Below are positions 1-11,800 of a stretch of DNA of 64,000 nt, in pieces (within the stretch, counting starts at the first letter, position 1; the number at the start of each line of letters is the position of its first letter). Position numbers and translations under genes: made by a program. Where the stretch lies: contig NC_087067.1 of NCBI RefSeq assembly GCF_963678635.1, forward strand, positions 36,960,686 to 37,024,685, written 5' to 3'. Below the pieces are notes generated by a model. The model had not been told where the DNA came from, did no database searches, and worked only from the letters and a program-made list of their open reading frames with translations. This DNA is from Symsagittifera roscoffensis (Eukaryota > Xenacoelomorpha > Acoela > Convolutidae).

Positions 1-428
1 ACAAAAAATGTGTGCATCATAAATTGTTCTACATATTCAAAGAGCTTTAAAGCCATTTTTTTTCTTCGAAAATCAAAAGTTGCAGATTTTGGAAAAACAA
101 GTCGGTTTTTTTTCAGTTTCCTTGCGTTCATTTCTCTTTTCCAAATGTCAGTTGGCTATGTTTGTTTCTGTTCCCGCAGACAAGGCTTAACCTTGCTGGG
201 AAACTGATATGTAGATCAGGATAATGTTTTCAAGTTTGCTTTTGTTTTTTGACTGAGTTTTTATTACTTCGTCAGATTTTTTACGCATCGTCTATACATT
301 TATTTTGACAAATTATTTTTGGTTTCTGTTAGCCAGCTACGATGTTTTTTGAAAAAATTCCGAATATGAAATCGATTTTTTGTTCGTTGCTGAAATGGAA
401 GGTATGTCTCGGTTAAGTTTGTGTTTAG
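1..428. other. Sequence upstream of the first recognised DNAJC11 exon
   Basis: AT-rich with T-runs and no convincing exon. If the DNAJC11 call is right, the exons for its N-terminal J domain lie further left, outside the window. A donor-like GGTATGT near 401 is visible, but the sequence before it does not give an open frame in the phase the exon at 429 needs. Bases 60-190 resemble the SINE-like repeats near 4.1 kb and 5.9 kb. Confidence 0.4.
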
Positions 429-2848
429 ACTTGGTCATGTTGGTATCGCAGTGAACATTCCCAGGCTAAGACCTAGTCATCTCTCTTTGTCTTTTAATCT
501 GCAACATCAAGTCTCCCCCAGTATTTCCCAAGTGATAGAACTAGGGGGAGTTTCTGCGACTAGAATACTGCCCAGTGAAGTAGGATACGCACTCACATAC
601 AAACGGCATCCTCTTCAACTTGCTGCTTCTTTTTCCGTAAGATTTTTATTTCAATTGTTTAATTGTAAAAACGTAAAAATTTAAATCAATTTAAAAACAA
701 ATTTAAAAAACCAGAGGCGGGTGCAGGATTTTTTTTCAAGAGTTTTTTAAAGTTAAAATCCGCACATGAGACTTGTACTGACTTATAACTTTTATTGGTA
801 ATGGGAAATGATACAATATCTGGTCTTGCGGTGATAGAACTACGATGCCCGTCATTTTGCTAATTAATCTGATTGGACTGAGTACTACGTCAGTTATTAA
901 ATCGCAGACATTTAGGTTTAGCCAATCTTAGTTTCGAATCCCTTTTGGGAACAGTTTTTCTGCGAGGGTCTTGAAGTTGTTATCTATCGAACAGAGAATC
1001 ACGAAGACCCGACGCATTTGAAAGGCAATGCTCAAAGCATCTCAGATGCTGGAGCTTTTTAAAAAACGAATGCTGTTTAGATAGGCAGATTCAACCGAAT
1101 GATTAGTCTTCAATCTAGGTACACGATCGGAGGTTTCGAGCTTCGCGGATCATGCAGGTGTGCTGATTTTCTTAACCTTTTCTGTATAATTTCTATGGGT
1201 TTTTTTAATCGTTACTGGAACTGTTTTGTTGTTTAGAATGTCAGTGATCGAATCTTTTTCTTTAAATTATGGTGTTTCGAAGTTCGCTCTCGACGGCATG
1301 TCAGTTAGTGGTTTCACTATACATCTATCGCCATCACTAGTGTCGATGACTTTCAGGTTAGCTTAAAAATAACATTGTGACAGAAATCAATGTACAAATA
1401 ACGGGATTAGAAGGACCTAATTGTTTTTCAGATTTCAAATTGGCAAGCACAGATTTACAGTACCAATAACGGTTTCTCAATCAATATGCTGGTCAACTTT
1501 ATTTTACTCCAATTTTGTTCCTCTGGCGCTTGGATTCACTTATGAACAAGTGCTGTCACGTCCGATTGCCTGGATCAAAACACTGTAAGCTTGTTTTTTC
1601 ATTGTAATTGATCAGTAAATATACTAGTTATCCCATCGAAAAGGGCTTTAAAAACTTTTCTTCTGTCAGCATCTTAGAAAGATTTTTTTTTGGATTTGGC
1701 TTTGACGTCTCATTGCTTTAATCTGCCATTGCCATTTAGGTTTTTCTTGATTCGTGCACCTCTTTATTTTGTTGGTTTGATTTTGTAGAATAGACTACGG
1801 GGGTGTAGACGTGAACAACAAGAGTAGGAGGCGGAGTGACGGGGAGGAGAAGGACGTGGTGATGGAGAACATGAGGAGGGCGGAGAGGGAGACGGAGTTG
1901 ATGAAGTCACACGCAGATAGAGCTGCCAAGGAGGAGAGGAGCAGAAACGGTTGGATAGAAAAATAAAATCTCTCCCCCAATACTGAAGGCCTGCCTACTT
2001 ATTTTAAGGGTTTTTGATAGGGCTGTAGCACGAATTGCGTTGCAAAGTATTACTCTTATTTAGGTCTGGTGATTCAGAGAGCGTGGTATGGAGTGTTTGA
2101 GGAGAACGAAGAGTATCCTAAGCTCTCAGACGTTTGTTTCTCAGTAGCAACACAACTTCAAATTTGTGTTGTGAACTCCAAACTCATCCTGCATCAGGGA
2201 CAGTCGAAGGCAAGTCATGTCCACTTCAGAAATCGAATACTAGAGTATAATAAATAATGGCCGTTTTTAGGGAGATAAATTTGAAAATGGTCAGGCCGAG
2301 TATCTTTGTCATCTATAGACTAGCTGAAACTGTCTGCCATATAACCATCGGCAGCATATTTTAATCTATGTGATGGTCGAAAACTACAGCTCAACAAACG
2401 TTTGATTCAGTTGATGCGGCTTTTCTGTCGTTTAACCCCCGTAGGATACGAGTATCATTAATTTAACGAATTTGTATGTGGAGTCAAAATTGGGTAAAGA
2501 CAAAAATTGAAATTGGGAAAGTACTTCACATCTCACATGCCAATTTTAATGTTAATTGGACCATGAGAAGGAAAGTTAAGAATACAAAAATTGGTGGGGG
2601 TGGGGGTGTTAATGTTAGAAGAGCCATTGATGTAGATGCTCGTTTCCTGATATCTGAGTAAAAAGTAAATAAGACATGAAACTTGTTGTTTTCAGAGTCA
2701 GCTGTCGGGATTCTTCGATCCCTGTCCGGGTGAAACGAAACGACTGAAGATAGTTTACATGTTTAAAGGAGAGCTACACGAGTCAGTATTCGGAGACTTA
2801 GACCCAGTTAGACTGCCAAAAATGTCGCACAGAGTCGAAACGACATGA
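429..2848 (+). CDS. DNAJC11: DNAJC11 (J-domain protein C11), C-terminal seven exons
   Basis: Exons read as 429-636, 1081-1157, 1237-1356, 1432-1584, 1789-1949, 2064-2209 and 2696-2848. They join in phase into about 338 codons ending in TGA. The family is a mitochondrial-membrane J protein linked to MICOS and cristae organisation. The last three exons match its C-terminus best: GLVIQRAWYGVF corresponds to human GLIIVNAWYGKF, SKLIL is shared, and SGFFDPCPGETKRLK and LPKMSHRVETT correspond to PGFYDPC and IPKQSHRIDTDG. Earlier exons form the beta-rich DUF3395 region, and the 1789-1949 exon is a charged, probably helical linker. Introns are GT-AG except the one after 2209, which starts GCAAGT. The J domain should lie upstream of the window. 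The first two exons are the least certain; the last four are secure. Confidence 0.9.
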
Positions 2849-2867
2849 GAAGAGAAAGTTCATTTAA

Positions 2868-2873
2868 AATAAA
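2868..2873 (+). promoter_or_regulatory. Polyadenylation signal of DNAJC11
   Basis: AATAAA lies 20 bases after the DNAJC11 stop codon, so the 3' UTR is likely to be very short. Confidence 0.6.
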
Positions 2874-3554
2874 ACTTGCTTGAAAATAATGAACCGATTT
2901 GCATGTGCTATTTTATTCCCTTTTTAGAGAAATCAATTTCGCTCAAAAAAAATTGATATTTCATAAATCCGTTTTTTGGTTTGTATTTAAGAACATACAC
3001 ACCTGGTTTTCAATTTTGAAGTTAGAGTAAAAATAGCGAAGATACGTATTTAAGGGTTTTTTTTTCAATTTTTAAGAGTCGGTAAACGTAGTTCAGACTT
3101 AATAAAGATCGTGATGAGTTTTTTTTGTTTTTAGGAAGTCTTAAAATGCTCTGATAAATGAAGAAGTGCATTCATAAATTAATGCGTTTTTGGTCTCTTT
3201 TCCAGTTCCCCCCCTTTCAAAATACCGAGTATTATGTTTGTTTTACGTGTTAATACGGCTAAATGCGTGATGTTACGCTGTAAAGTATGAAGAACAAATC
3301 TGTTCAGAATTGTCGATTTGTTCACCACGCCAAATTTCATTGCATTATGACAACGTTAAAAAGACTTTTTAAAATCGAAATTCATAGGGGGGGAACTGGG
3401 AAAGAGCCCGTTTTTGAATGCCCTAAGGTATATGTGAATTTTTTGAGCGCCATTCAAGTTCATTTGCTTAAAGCTTGGCAAAAATCGCTTTCCAATTAGG
3501 CAACATAGGCAACAAGATTTTGGGCGAAAAAATAAGATCGATTATGCAGTTTCG

Positions 3555-3905
3555 AGAGGGAAAGTTTTCCCACTTGCGATCAGCTTTGTGTTTTTGTACG
3601 AACCTTTTTTGTTTCCTACCTAAGTCGCAAATAAAAATGCTCACTTATTTGGAAATTCCACGGTAGCTTTGGAAATTGCATAGCATCTGTTCTCTGTTTA
3701 ACTTGTGTTTAGTGTTTATTAAGATTATGTGGCTAAGTGGTTAGTGTGGGAGTCTCTTGTTCGCTAGGTCAGTTTCGAATCTCAGAGGTTGATGAATTTT
3801 TTACTAATTCAAGACTTATTTATAATTTTTATTATTGCATTTTCTAGAGCTCACTTTTGTTGTGTTCTCGCAAGTATTTTTTCGAAGCGAAGCTACGCCA
3901 CTGTG
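3555..3905 (+). repeat. tRNA-related SINE-like repeat, copy 1
   Basis: A box A-like TGGCTAAGTGG (3729-3739) and box B-like GTTTCGAATCTC (3771) sit at tRNA spacing. The same order of blocks recurs in the copy at 4.3-4.7 kb: an upstream block ending in TACGAAC, the tRNA-like core, then a tail beginning TCTCGCAAGT and rich in GAAGC. Ends are approximate. Confidence 0.5.
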
Positions 3906-4138
3906 TTTATATATTCGAGCGGGAAAAAACTCAACCTAAGGCTCCAATTTTTTCAAATCAGATTACTTTCATGAAAAAAATTGCAGTTTTAAATTGCTTT
4001 TAAAATTCAACGAGCTTCAAGAATATTTTTGGGTTTTTAAAACTCGCATGGCGAAGTTTTTTTTTTGCAAAAACAGTAAGTTTTTTTTCTGCGCGTTCAT
4101 TGACTCTTTTCCTACTATAGTTTCTCTTATTTAAAAGT

Positions 4139-4330
4139 ATTCAAGTTCTAATCAACTGTTTCGGTTTCCTTGTTTTCAATTTTTCCAATGATCTGTTGGC
4201 TAGGTTTTATTTCCAGTGAAATAAGGGGGCAAAAGTATTCAAAAGTTTCAATCAGCTGTTTCGGTTTCCTTGTTTTCAATTTTTCTAATGATCTGTTGGC
4301 TATGTATTATTTCAAGTAAAATAAGTGCAC
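4139..4330 (+). repeat. Direct repeat, two units of about 95 bp
   Basis: Both units share TGTTTCGGTTTCCTTGTTTT and ATGATCTGTTGGCTA. The arrangement looks like a local tandem duplication of the 5' part of the SINE-like repeat that follows. A related block occurs near 100-190. Confidence 0.5.
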
Positions 4331-4334
4331 TACG

Positions 4335-4665
4335 TATAGATTCAGGTTGTTTGCACTTGCGAAGCGAGCGTACTAGTACGAACTTTCTTTTTTCCAACAT
4401 AAGTCACGAATATTGGTGCCATTTTTGGGGCAACTTAACAGCTTTTTCATAGCATGTGCTTTGACATTTGAGTTTTCGTAAATACCGTGGCTGAGTGGTT
4501 AGTGCGTGAGACTCAAATTCGCTGAGTCGCAGGTTGGAATCCGACACCTAGCCGAGATATTGCTAATTCGAGGCTCGTTTCTACTTTTTTTTATTTAATT
4601 TGAGAGAGCTGCTGTTTGGTGGTCTTCTCGCAAGTGTTTGCGAAGTGCAGCTTCGCCTCGTATAA
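4335..4665 (+). repeat. tRNA-related SINE-like repeat, copy 2
   Basis: Box A-like TGGCTGAGTGG (4488-4498) and a degenerate box B, AGGTTGGAATCCG (4531), form a tRNA-like core. The tail TCTCGCAAGTGTTTGCGAAG matches copy 1. A Ser- or Leu-type tRNA origin is suggested by the GGCTGAGTGG box A. Confidence 0.55.
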
Positions 4666-7183
4666 ATAATGTATTCTTACCGTCAATTTTTCTTAGTTAA
4701 TTTGAATTTCTCCGCTAAATGAAATGGAGGACATGGCCAAAGAATTTCTCCAAAAGAAGAGATGCAAATAGCTTAAGTAGTTTTGAAAAAGTAGAATGAT
4801 TTATAGACTTACCAGCTAAAGAATTGGTTGCTTACTTACTGATAATGCGTTCGATTTGCTAGGTGCTAATTGACGTAGTGAAGATCCTTATATAGAGCTT
4901 GATTCTTTTTGTTTCTACCATCCAAAAACTGTAGAGGAACTTTGTATTCGGGTGTGTTTTTTTTTGTTTTTTTTTTAAATGATTTCCAAGCAAAATCAGG
5001 TAACACAAACAATCATCAGATATGGTCGATTGATATACTAAGATAATTTTTTTTAGTCGTGATCGAGAAAAACTAATTAAATTTTTAGTTTGAGCGTTAT
5101 TTGTTTTAATTTCGAGCAACTAAAGCAATAAAACAGGCTTGAAAAGCTTGTTTATGCTTAGTTAAAGTCCTAAAATTTTAGTTTTAAGCAAGTAAAATCA
5201 ATTTTTGAAAATTCATAGCGCCATTTTGGGAACTAATAGTTTCAACAAAAGATTTTCAAAAGTTTCCGACAAAAGATTTGTTTCAGTGACTGTGAAATAT
5301 GCTTAAATTATATTTCTAAATCATATCCTTTCATCAGACAATGTAGATCAAAACTACCGAATTTCGGGAAAAAAAATTGTAGTTTTTTTTTGAAAATTAT
5401 GGTCAAAACATTTTGTGCTACTTGCACAGTAATTAGCTATCTTTATTTTGTTTGTCTTTTTTACAGTATCTGTAAGTTTACTTTTGATTTTTTGCTGTTT
5501 GTCGTTGAAGGTCATTGAAAAAATAGTCCGATTTCAATTTCAAAAAACGTTTTTTTTTTTCAGATTTCCTCGCGGAATATATGATTTAAATATTGATTCA
5601 GTTTCTTAAATTTGGTTCTATCAAAAGAGAGCCAACAATAAAATGTTCTGGAAGTTTGAAGAGTTTCAAAGCCATATCTTTTGAAATTGAAAGTTGAAAT
5701 GTTTGTAACACTTTCCTTGTCACCGCCTGTAAAAGTTTGGCAAGCGTATTAGTTAAACCATGGCAAACGTATTTGGTCATCATGTTTATTATTTCAAAAC
5801 CTCTCGTTACATCAAAAAATTGATGCTTATGTGAGCTTGGGGAAATAGGAAAAAAAAGCCGTGTTTGTAAGAAACAAGTCAGTTTTTTTTCTGTTTCTTG
5901 GCGCTTATTAACTTTTTGTAGGCTTGCGATTAGGATACGTAATCAAACCGGTGTTTCGACGTTTTTTCGGGCTAGCAGTTTGTTTAACAGAATTTTTTGT
6001 ATCTTGGTTCTTTAAGAGTTCAAACTTCTAATCGTTCCCGGTTAATTTAGCCTGGAGGTAACGAATATGGCTGGGACGGCAAAAGACTTAGGTTCGAATC
6101 TGACTAGGACCTGTTTTTTTTCAAACGGGAAAAGTTCTGTTTCAAATAAAAGGGTCGGCCAATTTTTGTCTGCTTATCTGTTGTTGGCTTGGTTGTCACA
6201 TCATGGAATCATTTTTTTTGCTACGCGCATTTTTTTAAATGTTGCTTTTACTGTTTGATTTTCTCCTACAATTTGTAATTTTACTTATATTGACTTCGTA
6301 TTTTCTTCTTGGTTTTTAATTTTTAGCAAAAAAAATCCGGCCTAAATTATTTTGTATTTTTTTCGGCTTATTGACCTAATTTTGGGTCTTGTCAAGAGAA
6401 ACAGAATTTTAGCATCCCTCTCCGCACTTGTTTTGTAGAACTTTTCTTTCCGGTTTGTTGAATACTCCCTTTTTTCTGTATGGAAATTTATTTCCAAGTT
6501 TGTTCAGAAACTTTTCACAAAAAGATGTCGAATGAAAAAGCATCCTTCTGACTTTTCTCGAAAGCTCAACTCTCAAATCTGATATTGTGGGTTCAATGGA
6601 GATAACGAGAAATGTGAAGCTTTCCTGCATTGGTGGCCACTCACGAATTACCTACAAAAAAGTTATCGCCCTTTAGTCTTTTGGTTATTGTTAGTTGCTT
6701 TTTGATTCACTTTTCACCTTAAAGTTTGTTCGCGCTGATATTCGACCTAACTCAGCGGTTTACTATCTGTTTTCAGAAAGAACTTACATCTTAAGGTTTT
6801 GAAACTAGATAATTAGATTTCTGGATAGTTTCATCAAATTAATGCTTGATTTTTTTAAAATCTTGATTTTTTTGGAATTTTTTCGTTCTGCTCGGATCAA
6901 GTTATTATCCCTCCCCCCATATAAATCAATTTAAGATCTTCCAACCCAGCATGTAATTTGCAGTATCTTTGATAAGCGCTGCATTTAAAATGCTCGATTC
7001 TGATTGGCTGAAAACACAACATATAAAGAGACAGCATAAATTTATTGTGTAAAATTGTTATTCCAGCAATATGCAAGTTAGAAAAATTTTTCACAACCAC
7101 TCAATTGTTCTCACACTGACAATAGCATAATTCATTGCGTCATAAAGAGTTCGGAACGCATGAAACAAACAAATTTGTAACAA

Positions 7184-7883
7184 ACAAGACTGCTCGTTTA
7201 TCAGGGCAAAGCCCTGATTGTTCCGACTGTCCCTTAATTCATATCGAATAGTTTTTTGGAAAAGAAAATTTTAACATTGCGAGGCAAAACTGTGCATTTT
7301 GGGAAATGTAAGTGGATTCCGCAACAAGGACGCTCCTTTTGTTCTTCTTTTGCTCTTTTATTTCCTTTGATCGTTCCGACAAATTTTAAACATGTTTAAA
7401 GGCTTGTCACTGGAATACAGGAACAAACAGACACATAATTGTGCGCCTATCCAGTGCAAAGTTTGGCTTCGTAACGAAAAACCTACAAATTTTGGACAAT
7501 ATCAAATTTGAAAATTTGAGTCGTACGAAATTAATACGACCGATTAGCCTGCCTCGATTCAATTTGGAACGGTTTTGTTGTGCGGGATAATTCGCCACGC
7601 ATAAATAATTTGCATTACGCTCTCAGCAATATGAATAATTATTTCAAAGTGCGCATAATTTAGTCCAGATTATGGCCAATTTGGCAATTTTCAAACTCCT
7701 CAGAACTTTACAAAAAATAATCGGAGGTAAAATATTTTTTTAAATTTGAATTTAGGAAGTCGATATCTTCTATGGGGTATAAAAATTTTTGTTGAAAACT
7801 ATTATTTCGATTGGCAAAAATTGACTAAATTAAAAAAACCCACACCGAGCATAAAAATTTCGTTTTTCTTCGAAAGTCGGAAC
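7184..7883 (-). repeat. Helentron-like non-autonomous element, copy A
   Basis: Read on the minus strand it begins GTTCCGACTTTCG and ends with the inverted copy AGTCGGAAC, a hairpin CAGGGC-loop-GCCCTG, then CGAGCAGTCTTGTT. A subterminal inverted repeat followed by a 3' hairpin just inside the end is the hallmark of Helentron/HINE elements. The family assignment is inferred from termini only. It lies just downstream of the scramblase stop codon. Confidence 0.6.
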
Positions 7884-7961
7884 AATAATTTTTTCATTTT
7901 ATGAGCGTTGGGGATGAAAAAGAGCCGAAGTTAGCAGTTCTAATTGAGTTATGATATGTTC

Positions 7962-8882
7962 TTATGATATCTCCATGTAAGCGTAGTGCATGAGGAATCC
8001 GGCCACGATGAGAGCGGCCTTCTGCTTCACAGAGAGGTCGATGTCCATCTCAATGTAGAACATCTCGTGGTCCATGTTCACCATCTGCAGTCTCGGACCC
8101 CAGATCTTACTCACCACTCCCAGCTCCTCCCCTGACGAGAACGACTCAATCGTGATCTTGTTCTCAGTGTTGCACCTGAAATGAATCATTGATTGCCAAA
8201 ACACAATGCATTAATTGATGCTTTTAACAGGCAGGGTAAAATATCATAGAAGGTCAAAATGACGATGTAGTTATACAATTTCGTTACTGTTGATGTTGAC
8301 CTATGCATGAGACACTTGTTTGCAGTGAGTATGGCGAATGGCTCCCTCTCCTTGCTCTCCCCGCCTTCCGCTGCTGCTGGCTCATCCCCTCCACTCAACT
8401 CGGGGTCCACTGAGTCATACACCAGGTACTGGTCATGCTGGATCTGGAACTTCTGCTTCACCTGAGGAAAGAGTTCACCTCTTCAAAAGTTTGACGGATG
8501 TCTAGAATCTAGAAGACAGTAACTTCTGTCTGGACTTTTATCAGCAATGGATTTAGCAAAATTGGTAAAATGGCTAAAATATGGCGTCCTTTTGCTTGAA
8601 AAAACCATTATTAAATTCGAACAAAGTTCCTAGTACAGAAGTCTTCAAGTACCAGTTTCTGGCATTGTTGCAACAATAATCTTTATTTTTATTGGACTGC
8701 AAAAAAACGCATAGAAAGTTTTTGTTAAACTGGCATTTGACGCATGACCATTTGTTTGTTCACACTCCTTACTTGTGCGACTGAACTGCCAGTCTTGGCC
8801 TCTGCGATGACCTGGTGCAGACACAGTCCACACACCAGTCCATCACACCTCCCTCTCTTCAACATCTCAAACACTGGGTTGC
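7962..8882 (-). CDS. PLSCR: Scramblase exons 3-5 (cysteine cluster to C-terminal helix)
   Basis: Exon 3 (8882-8773) encodes NPVFEMLKRGRCDG through the Cys cluster. Exon 4 (8461-8301) encodes VKQKFQIQHDQ followed by an acidic Gly/Glu-rich insert. Exon 5 (8175-7962) encodes the Ca2+-loop-like region and terminal transmembrane helix. Introns here are only 311 and 125 bases. The exons are visibly richer in G+C than the surrounding intron sequence. Confidence 0.93.
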
Positions 8883-11800
8883 CTAAACATGCCACAAAAT
8901 ATAAATGAACTACCCGCACTCACAAAAATAGTTTCGGATCGATTTAAATTCAATTTAAATTGAGTTTAAATTGATCTTTTCTTAAAATTTGGATCAGTTT
9001 GACGGTCTAAAAAACTTGTTTCAATAAATTCAGATGGCTTTTCCTGTTCTTTAAAACCTATTCGAATGTTACTCAAATCCATCCGATACTTGCTAAAATC
9101 CATTTAAATTCATTTTAAAAGACACCTGAGTTAATCAATTTTAGAGTCTACGAATCCATTTCAAATCAAGTTATATCATTTTTTTTGCAATACCAGCCTG
9201 TGATACCAACAAGGATAATTATAACTCCTGAATGAAAACTAATAAGATTTTGAATGGTAAATTTGGACTCGACTCTTTAGTCTTTTTGTGCACATGCTAA
9301 GTGTGTGACTGAGTTCCGTATAATCATACGGTAGACTGACTAACAGTCTTCTGATGTTTTAGGTCGGCACAATATGGCCTTGAAATTAAACTAACAATAG
9401 TTTTTTCAGATAACAATATGCGACGAGCTTAATACTATTGCTTTAGACAAGCTTGGAAGTGATGTATTACTATTCTGTTCTCCTGAAGCCGGTTGCTCTA
9501 TAGCTGCTGCTGCAGTTTTTGCTTTTCGTGCTTCGTGGGTACTTGGTTTTTTCTCTTTCGTTTGCGGGGTGCCCTCCTCCCGGATTTTTGGGCTGCTTAT
9601 TATCGGTCCTGCATTGTTTGGCTTTGCCCTTTTTATCGCCAAATTCACCCCCTTTTTAGATGTTACAATCGATACAGCCGATGCAGCATTTCATCTTCCG
9701 AATCTATTTCCAGAGGTGGGTCGATTGTTTTTTTTTTCTAATGCTTTCCTTTAGGTTCTTCTGAAATTGGGCTATTCTCTTTCCCCGGTTCCTTGTATTT
9801 ACTTGGTGACTGTATGTCCACTTTGGCTTATGCAAAATCACTTTTTCGATATATAGCCCCAATGCTGTTTTGACAGTAGAAGGTGTCTCTGGTGTCTTAC
9901 TTTTCCTTTCCGCGGTTTCGTCGACGCTTTGCCACTTTTTCTATTTTGATCTTTTCGGAGAAGATTTTGCGACAAACTGCTAGACTGCCCCACCGGTTTT
10001 TTTTGATTAACCCTGCGTTCCCACGAATAAATAAAAATTCGTTTCTTTGATCCGGGTTTATTATGCTGATTTCGCCGACGATCCTTCTAATATTATTCGC
10101 GAACGTGTCCCTTCGTGTGGCATTCCATCGGGCGTTTGCATCAAGGATAGCCATTAGGGCCTGGGCTTGTTCTCGATCTTTAGCCGAGTTCACTCACTGT
10201 TTTAACAGCGGGCTCATATCAGTGGCTGTTCTGGCCTTTCCGAACGATCTTTACATTGTCCCGTGATTGGTCAATGCGCTTCTCCAACTGTGAAGCCGTG
10301 AGGGCCGATCGCTCCAATTGCTCTTTATCTAAATTATCAGATTGAGTTAAAAATTTTTCCCGTATGAATTTAATTTCTGTTTTTAGCAGTCGTCCAAAGT
10401 GTGCCTCAAAAAGTGAAAGCTTTTCACTTATTCCACCTAAAGTCTCGTATTATTGTGCTAAGACATAGCGACGTTTTCATCAAATAGCATGACCCTAAGT
10501 CTCCTTTTGATTGTTTGTATAGTTCTCTCGATTAGCCCTAACCCTCGGTGGTCACCCACAGAACAAAACTACTGTTTTAGAAGTAAATTTTTTCATCGCT
10601 TAACTCTTGAAGCCAGAAAACTGATTGGTTTTTATTGAATCGGGTGTTCCGTGAGTATCGCTGTAAGTACGTACAAATTTTATCGAAAATTATTCCCCTT
10701 TTGACTTTGTAATTTTTACCGATGGAAATTTAGAACACCACTCTGTGGCTACTAGCAAATATTTTTTCTTTCCTTTATGGTCTTCAAGGTGTCCCGCGTA
10801 ATTTAGCTGTAAATCTTGACCTGGCTGACTCACCAGAAGGAGAGGTTTTGTAGCGTTTTTAGGAACAACAAATTTTTCAAGTTTACCGTAGCGTAGGCAG
10901 CTCATTCACTCCTCTACCAAATTGACAATATCCATACGCATAGTGGGCCATCAAAAGTAGTTTGAAACGTCCAGCCTTGCCTTTTGTCCAGGACGGCCGA
11001 GATGGATCCGCTTTACGCTTTAACACCGCTGGGCGCCATTGACGAGGAACTTCCAACCGAATATCCACGAGAATACAATCATCTATGAGCGTCATCTAGT
11101 GCCATAGTGGATTGATGTACCGGCCCATGAGCTCAAAACTGTGACGATCATTTCGCTCAATGACCCTGCGATGCCTGTGCATCCACGTATTTTTGGCGAT
11201 TAGTTCGGCTAGTAGGCTTTTGTCGAATAATTTTGCCAAATTACACAAGCCTCCTTGCCCGAACTGTTCTGCGAATCGAAATTTGTTTTGACGAGACAAG
11301 TGATTGGCTCGTCTTCCTTTGTGACTACGCTTACTTCTGGGCTTTCTGATGTGAGGTCCACCTCTACGATGGGTGTCCCCTCCTTCCTGCTGTTACAATC
11401 GAACGCTATTTGTATTTATGAGTTTAGACTGGTCATTTCTGATTTGGCCTCGAATTCTAACAAAATTCCGAGTCATCTGGCCTTTCTGCTCCTATTAGGT
11501 TCCAAAAGGAAACTAAACTCGGCGCTGCTTTGGCAGTTGACATTTTGGTCCTTGTCTGCGAGTTCGCCCTAATTTATCTGTCCATCGCCTTCCACTCGAT
11601 CTGTGGAATGTCTGAACCGGAGCTGTCTGAATCGTACCGATTAGGTGTCCCTCTTTTAATCATCCTTGTCCTTTGGAAAGTTTTCTCCGTCATATCCCCT
11701 GTCACTCCTTTTTTTTCGCTACTGGTTTTAGCGCTTTTTTCATTAAATGCACTATTTTCTGTGATTTCTCCTTCTCTGGTTTTCTGTTATATTTGCCCAT

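Larger units (their letters stand above)
2874..7183. other. Intergenic stretch between the convergent DNAJC11 and scramblase genes
   Basis: No gene is supported. It holds the SINE-like copies listed separately, T-runs and short chance ORFs. A weak tRNA-type box B (GGTTCGAATC) lies near 6091. The two flanking genes point toward each other across this stretch. Confidence 0.5.

Noticed and set aside
384-428. 45-base intron before the first DNAJC11 exon
   Set aside because: GGTATGT...TTTAG fits at the ends, but the upstream sequence is closed in the required phase.
705-735. hAT-like MITE end (CCAGAGGCGGGTGCAGG)
   Set aside because: No matching opposite end or duplication within the short intron, and similarity to the terminus is partial.
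900-960. tRNA gene suggested by AGTTTCGAATCCC
   Set aside because: It lies in a DNAJC11 intron, with no pairing acceptor stem and no clear box A; at most an old SINE trace.
6897-7100. 67-codon minus-strand ORF
   Set aside because: No domain, splice context or composition supporting a gene.
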